Source: a bacterium | GTDB lineage: Bacteria; UBP6; JAFGXH01 | Direction of reading: 5' to 3' | Assembly (NCBI GenBank): GCA_027064085.1 | Contig: JAMOQH010000160.1 | Coordinates: 1 to 30,348, forward strand | Length of the DNA stretch: 30,348 bases | In this document: positions 24,402-30,348 of the stretch, piece after piece | Layout: every line of letters starts with the position of its first letter | Numbering within the stretch: the first letter of the stretch is position 1 | Position numbers and translations under genes: made by a program | Notes under the pieces: generated by a model | Told to the model about the DNA's origin: nothing | Databases searched by the model: none | Seen by the model: only the letters and a program-made list of their open reading frames with translations

Positions 24402-27400
24402 GATGATAAAATCCTCTAATTACATCCATTTTTTCTATTTCACTAGAATATTGCCATTCTGCATGTCCACCTTCTTGATACATTTTTCTAACATGCTTAA
24501 CTAATTCCCAGCCAAGATTAAATTCATTTACTGAATTATCATGGAAGTTATTATATTTTAGAGCAAAATATGTTCTGTGTGTGCTTGGATCAGTAACGGT
24601 AATATAATCTGCAGTAGCTTCATTTGTTCCATCATACTCAGTTAAAGTAGCAAAATCAGGTTGATAATCTTCTCCACTTCCAACAACACCAATTCTTGCA
24701 CTATCATATAATGAAGATGTTAACCATGTAGTTTGGAACATTGCAGGAATAACCCAACCACTATATAACCTAGTTGTATATTGAATATCAGGATCTACAT
24801 ATTCTTTAGTTTCATTTTCAAAATCTTGTTTTTCTTGTTCTGTTAAAAACACTGCTTTTCTACCCTTAAAGGTTCTAGTACCATCTTGATTAACTACAAA
24901 ATATGGACCAAAAGATTTTGGTGTTTCGCTATAAATACCACCTAACACTGTTTGTACTTCAGCAGGATACAAGGTATATAAACTAATTGCATATTTTTTA
25001 AGTACACCACCAAAACTTTCACCTCTTGGTACAAATAAAGGATTACTCATACCTATCATAGCATAAATTTTATCATATAAAACACCTTGAACAGCAGCTT
25101 TATAATAATAGTAATAACCTAAATTAGGATCATAAGAATCGGATTCATATTTAGCATGAGGACCAGGATAAATTAAAGTTTGACCTTGATTTTCTTCTGG
25201 TTCAAAATCATAAACAACTCTATCTTGAGTATATAAATTACTATTTGCATCATAAACATAAACACCAGGATCTGCTGTCTGTAAAGTATTTGCAAATAAA
25301 TTCATAATATTTTTTGTACCCATAATAAAATGCTCACCTTTTGTAGAGTCAGTTATAAAACTACTATCATGTCTTTTTATATATGACTCATATACTGCAT
25401 ATTTGAATTGAGTATCAAATTGATTAAATCTACGATATGCACCAACAATGTAACCCCATAAGTTCATACCAAACAATGCTCTACCACTTTTAAAGTTTCT
25501 GATATAATAGTAATCATCATATAAGCTTATTCTTGCCTTTGTTCTTTCATAAAAATCTGCACCTTCAACAAAACGGTAACACTTCCAATCTGTTCCAACT
25601 TGTTCATCACTGCAGAAATCAATAGGAACTTCCAAGTTTTCAATACACTCACCTGTATCAACTGAGCAAAAAGGCTTAGAAGCATCTGAACAATCAGAAT
25701 TTGTTAAACATTGAACACATTCACCATGTTTATTACAAATACCACCATTACATTGCTCATCTTTTGTACATAAAGCATCATCATAAGTAGTTAATTGAGT
25801 CCACTTTCTAGATCTCATTGCATTTTTTAAATCTTCAGCACTTGTAGTATTTGGATCAAAATCCCTTTTCAATAAATAAGGAACTTGAGTATAGTGATAA
25901 TCATCTGACTTTAATTTATCATAAGAATCTAAATCATAACCACTTCCATCAAATACCATTAATTGATTACCATAACCATAATGAATTGCAGCATAATCAT
26001 ATAAACCTGGGCCTTTTAAGCTTGAGTTTGCTCTCATTAAATAATCCATAATAGATGTATATTGATTTTCTCTCAAACCTTGTTCTAACATTGCTTTAGT
26101 TGGAGCTCTTTTGTATTCTGGTTCTAATCTATTTGAACCAGCTTGTGCTAATTTTAAGTCCCAATATTGGTTAAAATAGTTTAAAGCATCAGAAGAAGAA
26201 TGATAATTATGACGAAGTCCCATTGTATGACCAACTTCATGTAAAGTTGTTGAAAAGAAAATATTCTTTCTAATATTTTCTCTAATTTGCTCTCTTGTCA
26301 TTCCACTATCTTTTAATTTCTTAGCATAAGAAAGCATAGTTTGATCATTAAAACTATTTAACATAACTGTATTTTCAGCCAGTTTTTTCTTAAATTCGTC
26401 TTGTTTTTCTAACTTTTTAATATTGATAATATCAAAAACTGACATTTTATTAAAAGCATTACTATCAAAAACTCCATTTTCATCAATAAATTGACCTTTA
26501 AAACCTGATTTTAAAGCATTTGTAGATAATAAACTATCAAGTTCTGTTCCTTTTAGTTCTTCCAATCTATCCGCAGCAGAAATAGTTTTTGTAAAATCAC
26601 CATTTCTTAAGAAATTAGATATTTTGTCATAATTTTTAACCATATCTTGAGACATTGTTTTATCATGATTAATAACCAATGATTTCGCTTCTGTTGAAAT
26701 ATTCAAATTTTTAATATAATCCTCTAAGTATTTACCACTTGTATAATCAAAAATATCAATATCTCCATTTAATAAATCAACAAGATCCATTACATAACTA
26801 ACATAAGTTTCTACTGCATTTCCATAAACAAAAGCATTTGCTTGGAAGATCTCACCGGTTTCACTATCATCAGCAGCTGGTCCATAACCTAAAGGGGAAC
26901 TCAACTGAGGATTAGCTATCCAATAAATCATACTGTATCTTAAATCACCAATTTGAGGATTAGTTCCCTCTTTTCCACAATATTCAGGATCACCTTTTTT
27001 AACAGGGTTATTAGGACACAAAACAAAAATATCAGGTAAACTAGTTAAATAAGGTTTACAAACTTCATCTTTTGTTAATCCAAGAGCAGTACTTCCATCA
27101 CCAAAGTATTCACCATTAACTTTTAAATACTCTTCATTAAAATCAACATCCATACCTTTAGATTTAGCCACAGTTGATTTTAATATTCTATTCCAAGAAC
27201 AAACAACTTTTTGAGCTTCATCAACTAAGTCAGCAGGAAAAGTATCATTTAAATAGTATACTATCTTTCTTGTTTTTCTTTCAGCAATAGATTTATTAGC
27301 ATCACCTTTTTGCCAGATATTCCATCTATTTATCAAATGTAAATCTTCTCTTTGAGAAAACCCTTTCCAACGATCATATTTATATCTATCTGTTCTAAAA

Positions 27401-28200
27401 AAACCAAATTTAGCAAATTTCACATCATTATAACTATGTGCCTTATAATCATTTTTTAAATCTTTTTTTAGAAAAGAAGTTCTATATTTAATTCGTTGAC
27501 CTAAACAATCAAGATGTTGAGCTGAATATAAGTAACAATAAGGGTATTTATTGTCCCCCCAAGTAAAAGTTTCGGGTTCAGAAAATATCATACCAACTAT
27601 ATCAATATAATCTTTTGATACTTTAGGAGCTTCTTTAGAATCTTCATCTGTTTCGGAAACATAAAAAGAAATTGAGCTTGATGGTATTTTAGAAATTGTA
27701 CCATATCTAAAATCTTTAACTAGATTTTTTGACCAATCAACTCTCATGTATTTTCTTTCCCACCAATTTTTATCAGAAGTATTTTCTACTATAACATTAG
27801 TTTCTTCTCCAGTTGAAGGGTTGTACTGTCTTTGTACATCAAAATGAGATTTAATGGCATAAACAGCAACAGGTGCACCATAATAAATTTCATTACCATT
27901 AACATCTTTTTCTACTAAATACTCTTCACTTCCATCTACCCAATCATGAGCTCTATGTGCATAAAGATAACTCTCTGTAATTCTCCATCTGATTAACTCA
28001 GTTGAACCTTGTTGTCCAATAAATGAGAAACCTGTAGAATAAGGAACATCAATAACAGTATTTCTCATATACCACTCATCTTGTGAGTTAAATAATTCTT
28101 TATCAATTCTATCTGGTTGTGTTCTATCAATATCGCCCATATCTTGAGCACAAGATGCGAAAAGTAAAATCACAACAAATAATAATAAATATTTCTTCAT
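24391..28200 (-). CDS. Large lipoprotein zinc metalloprotease (metzincin-like) with Cys-rich insertion
   Basis: The product is a 1269-residue lipoprotein: MKKYLLLFVVILLFASC, lipid site C17. The protease core has HEVGHTMGLRH (H654, E655, H658, H664) and a Met-turn SIMDY (M718), the metzincin pattern HExxHxxGxxH plus Met. Upstream, RKIVYYLNDTFP resembles the strand preceding the active site in DUF5117/DUF4953-type zinc proteases. A Cys-rich module at residues 811-852 (CTKDEQCNGGIC ... VQCLTNSDC) is absent from the adjacent paralog. GGAGG ends 7 bases before the ATG and overlaps the stop of the upstream paralog, so the two are co-translated. It probably acts at the cell surface; the substrate is unknown. 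The family name beyond metzincin is tentative. Confidence 0.85.
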   Translation of the reverse strand: MKKYLLLFVVILLFASCAQDMGDIDRTQPDRIDKELFNSQDEWYMRNTVIDVPYSTGFSFIGQQGSTELIRWRITESYLYAHRAHDWVDGSEEYLVEKDVNGNEIYYGAPVAVYAIKSHFDVQRQYNPSTGEETNVIVENTSDKNWWERKYMRVDWSKNLVKDFRYGTISKIPSSSISFYVSETDEDSKEAPKVSKDYIDIVGMIFSEPETFTWGDNKYPYCYLYSAQHLDCLGQRIKYRTSFLKKDLKNDYKAHSYNDVKFAKFGFFRTDRYKYDRWKGFSQREDLHLINRWNIWQKGDANKSIAERKTRKIVYYLNDTFPADLVDEAQKVVCSWNRILKSTVAKSKGMDVDFNEEYLKVNGEYFGDGSTALGLTKDEVCKPYLTSLPDIFVLCPNNPVKKGDPEYCGKEGTNPQIGDLRYSMIYWIANPQLSSPLGYGPAADDSETGEIFQANAFVYGNAVETYVSYVMDLVDLLNGDIDIFDYTSGKYLEDYIKNLNISTEAKSLVINHDKTMSQDMVKNYDKISNFLRNGDFTKTISAADRLEELKGTELDSLLSTNALKSGFKGQFIDENGVFDSNAFNKMSVFDIINIKKLEKQDEFKKKLAENTVMLNSFNDQTMLSYAKKLKDSGMTREQIRENIRKNIFFSTTLHEVGHTMGLRHNYHSSSDALNYFNQYWDLKLAQAGSNRLEPEYKRAPTKAMLEQGLRENQYTSIMDYLMRANSSLKGPGLYDYAAIHYGYGNQLMVFDGSGYDLDSYDKLKSDDYHYTQVPYLLKRDFDPNTTSAEDLKNAMRSRKWTQLTTYDDALCTKDEQCNGGICNKHGECVQCLTNSDCSDASKPFCSVDTGECIENLEVPIDFCSDEQVGTDWKCYRFVEGADFYERTKARISLYDDYYYIRNFKSGRALFGMNLWGYIVGAYRRFNQFDTQFKYAVYESYIKRHDSSFITDSTKGEHFIMGTKNIMNLFANTLQTADPGVYVYDANSNLYTQDRVVYDFEPEENQGQTLIYPGPHAKYESDSYDPNLGYYYYYKAAVQGVLYDKIYAMIGMSNPLFVPRGESFGGVLKKYAISLYTLYPAEVQTVLGGIYSETPKSFGPYFVVNQDGTRTFKGRKAVFLTEQEKQDFENETKEYVDPDIQYTTRLYSGWVIPAMFQTTWLTSSLYDSARIGVVGSGEDYQPDFATLTEYDGTNEATADYITVTDPSTHRTYFALKYNNFHDNSVNEFNLGWELVKHVRKMYQEGGHAEWQYSSEIEKMDVIRGFYHHYK

Positions 28201-28211
28201 ATTCCTTCCTC

Positions 28212-30348
28212 CTAGTAGTCAGGGTGTTTAAAATAGAACATCATTTTAGTGATCAGATCGATATAATCTCTCTTCTCTCTTAAAAGTTTACGAGCATTAT
28301 CGAATGCATCGTATTTTGCACTATCATTTGGTGTTGCATCGTAATCAGCTTTAGCTGAGTTATAATTATCACTTAAAACTTTAAAATCTTTTAATAACTC
28401 ATATCCAATAGATATTTTAGCTAAACTAGTATTTGAAAGAGTTTGTTTTGCATACATATTAACAGCAAAATAAGTTCTTTTACTTAAAGGATCTACAACA
28501 GCAACAGTACTATCTTGCCACTTAGCTCTAGCCGTTGCTTCATCTCCACCAAAAGAGGAGATAACAGTATTTTTAATTGGATCTTCTAAATCATCAAAAT
28601 CAGTAGGAATAAATGAATTACCACTTGCAATAACATTGATTTCCATTGATTTTTCAAAATCAAAACGAGTTACATCTGTAAAATATGAAAACCCTAAAAC
28701 AATAGCATAATATTTAACATAAAATGGATTTTTAGCTTTTATATATTTGAACTCAGTACTATGTTCTTTAAATAATTGATCATTTGCATTTGCAACATCT
28801 TCACTAAGTAGTCCTGAACCTAAAGCATTTTCATTAAATAAAAGACCTAAAGGATTGTGATATTCATTATTATAAATAAAAGGAGCATAATATTGAGGCC
28901 TGTCTAAAATAATACCCGCCATTGTTCTCATTAAATCTTCTGTAAAAATAGAAGTATAAGCAATAGCATAAGATAACATATCAGCAGATGCATCAACACC
29001 CATAAAATTTGTATGTTCATCACCTAAAATAAACATTGCAAGAATTTTGTCATACCAAACACCTTGAATAACTGGAGTATAATAGTAACTATATCCTAAA
29101 GATGTATCATAAGATGATTCTTGATATTTACCAACCCCAAGAGGAACTTCTATTTCACCAGCTTGAGCTTGTTCATCCCAATTATTTAAATAATCTTTTG
29201 TTCTTGTTAACTCATATTGATTATCTGCATTTAGTGTATAAAAACCAGGGTCAATACTTCCTAATACTTTAGTAAAGAAATTAAATGACTCAAGAGCTCC
29301 AACTGTTAAGTCTTCACCATGATATCGAGCTGAATCACCTAAGCCCCAACCCTGATTATCTCTTGCAATAAGAGCTTCATAAACCCAATGTTTGAATTGA
29401 TTTGCAATAAAATCAAGCCTTCCATAAATTCTTCTTTGATATCCATTACTATTTTCAGAAAAGAAGCTTTTACCTTTTTTGAAGTTAGTTATAAAATACC
29501 AATTATCAAAATATTCTTCTTGATTTACAATAGATTCGTACATATCAACACCCATAGCAAACCTATAGCATTTATAAGTTCCACTATGATATTCATCAGA
29601 ACAAAAAGCATAAGGTACTTCAACTAAACCATCAGGGTTTCCATTATCATCATTTGCTCTATCTTTTAAATATAGAGAGGGATCATCTTTTACTTCTTGA
29701 TCGTCTTTAGTGTATAGTACTGTTTTCCAGTCAACCCACTTACGATGACCATATAAAGCATCTAGGTTTTGTTCTTTATTTTTTACATAACTAGCACTAG
29801 CAGTAGCACCACCTAAGAATTTTAAAATACCAAATTCAACTCCATCAACATTATTATCATATAAAATTCTTGTATAATGTTGATTTTTATAAATGTCTCT
29901 AGCAATATTTACTTGTTTATCTCTATATTGCCATAATTGAGCACTGTCATTATCAAAAACTTGAATTTTATCACCATAAGCAAACATAATTGCAGCTTCA
30001 TCATAACTTCCCAAGCCTTGAAAATCAGTATTTGCTCTTCCACCATAATCCATAATAGAAGTATATTGATACTCAACAATACCCTTTTCATTTTGTTCTT
30101 GAATTATATCTTTTGATTCAAGATATCTTGGCTGAACACCTTTTGTTGAATCTAATTGTGTAGCATCTCCAAGTCTTATATCCCAGTACTGAGGGAAAAA
30201 GTTCAAACTATCTGTATGAGAAGCAAAGTTATGTCTTAAACCTAAGTTGTGACCAACTTCATGAATTGTTGTTCCATAAAAAATTTCTTTTTGAATATAT
30301 TGAAAAGCTTGTTCTCTTGTCCAATTATCAATAGTTATTTTATCAGCA
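28212..30348 (-). CDS. Paralogous metzincin-like protease, N-terminus cut by window edge
   Basis: The frame stays open to the right edge (last full codon 30345-30347), so the Met at 30206 is internal. Just upstream of it lies HEVGHNLGLRHN (30228-30263), followed by LNFFPQYWD and the Met-turn QYTSIMDYGGR (Met at 30051). It matches the downstream 1269-residue protein block by block: FCSDE...KCYRF, YDTSLGYSYYY, QGVWYDKI. It lacks the Cys-rich module; a charged linker (TKDDQEVKDDPSLYLKDR) sits in its place. The signal peptide and N-terminal region, about 600 residues by comparison, lie outside. The TAG stop overlaps the next gene's ribosome binding site. Confidence 0.87.
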   Translation of the reverse strand, partial: ADKITIDNWTREQAFQYIQKEIFYGTTIHEVGHNLGLRHNFASHTDSLNFFPQYWDIRLGDATQLDSTKGVQPRYLESKDIIQEQNEKGIVEYQYTSIMDYGGRANTDFQGLGSYDEAAIMFAYGDKIQVFDNDSAQLWQYRDKQVNIARDIYKNQHYTRILYDNNVDGVEFGILKFLGGATASASYVKNKEQNLDALYGHRKWVDWKTVLYTKDDQEVKDDPSLYLKDRANDDNGNPDGLVEVPYAFCSDEYHSGTYKCYRFAMGVDMYESIVNQEEYFDNWYFITNFKKGKSFFSENSNGYQRRIYGRLDFIANQFKHWVYEALIARDNQGWGLGDSARYHGEDLTVGALESFNFFTKVLGSIDPGFYTLNADNQYELTRTKDYLNNWDEQAQAGEIEVPLGVGKYQESSYDTSLGYSYYYTPVIQGVWYDKILAMFILGDEHTNFMGVDASADMLSYAIAYTSIFTEDLMRTMAGIILDRPQYYAPFIYNNEYHNPLGLLFNENALGSGLLSEDVANANDQLFKEHSTEFKYIKAKNPFYVKYYAIVLGFSYFTDVTRFDFEKSMEINVIASGNSFIPTDFDDLEDPIKNTVISSFGGDEATARAKWQDSTVAVVDPLSKRTYFAVNMYAKQTLSNTSLAKISIGYELLKDFKVLSDNYNSAKADYDATPNDSAKYDAFDNARKLLREKRDYIDLITKMMFYFKHPDY

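Noticed and set aside
30204-30206. Met at 30206 as the start of the upstream metzincin
   Set aside because: The frame continues to the window edge and the zinc motif HEVGHNLGLRH lies upstream of that Met.
24391-30348. The two metzincin frames as one gene split by a frameshift
   Set aside because: Each has its own zinc motif and Met-turn, and the junction has a proper stop, ribosome binding site and signal peptide.
1-30348. tRNA, rRNA, CRISPR array or insertion sequence
   Set aside because: All gaps between genes are under 200 bases and AT-rich; I saw no cloverleaf arms, regular spacer-repeat pattern or transposase motif.

Overview
This window is AT-rich (roughly a quarter G+C by eye, not counted) and densely coded, from a diderm bacterium. 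Diderm signs are lipobox signal peptides, ExbB/ExbD, a FecCD-type permease and periplasmic sensor domains. Stops are TAA, TAG and TGA, so the code looks standard, and ATG, GTG and TTG starts all occur. Exported enzymes with EGF-like modules, a lipoprotein that may carry an ASH/Hydin-like domain, and large metzincin lipoproteins recall low-GC relatives of Myxococcota/Bradymonadota-type deltaproteobacteria. That placement is inference; no marker gene is present. I found no rRNA, tRNA, CRISPR array, transposase or phage gene.

Layout: (1) 1-1913, minus: a secreted thermolysin-like M4 protease with C-terminal EGF-like repeats, cut by the left edge. (2) 2106-3753, plus: queC overlapped by an orphan FecCD-family permease. 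(3) 3763-8438, minus: a soluble mini-chemoreceptor, a membrane metallophosphoesterase, a short-chain acyl-CoA dehydrogenase, and an MFS transporter preceded by a small basic protein. (4) 8627-13917, plus: mgtE, an orphan ABC-2-type ATPase, an APC permease with a soluble tail, and a DUF58 protein, all tightly packed. (5) 13926-18368, minus: ExbD, ExbB, a BKACE (DUF849) enzyme and a histidine kinase with two periplasmic ligand-binding domains. (6) 18421-22340, minus: rhomboid protease, thioredoxin, metallophosphoesterase, possible ASH-like lipoprotein and a small acidic exported protein. (7) 22462-30348, minus: an EGF-decorated lipoprotein lipase, then (upstream) two tandem paralogous metzincin lipoproteins, the second cut by the right edge.

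The main theme is a surface or secreted hydrolase set: one M4 protease, one family I-type lipase and two metzincins. Three of these carry small Cys-rich (EGF-like or related) modules that probably act in adhesion, spacing or protein interaction. The rest is housekeeping transport and metabolism. The best candidates for something undescribed are the tandem metzincin lipoproteins with a Cys-rich insertion in one copy, and the five-gene rhomboid/thioredoxin/ASH-lipoprotein/acidic-protein cluster. Possible RNA switches lie upstream of queC (interlocked inverted repeats) and of the BKACE gene (palindrome enclosing the ribosome binding site).
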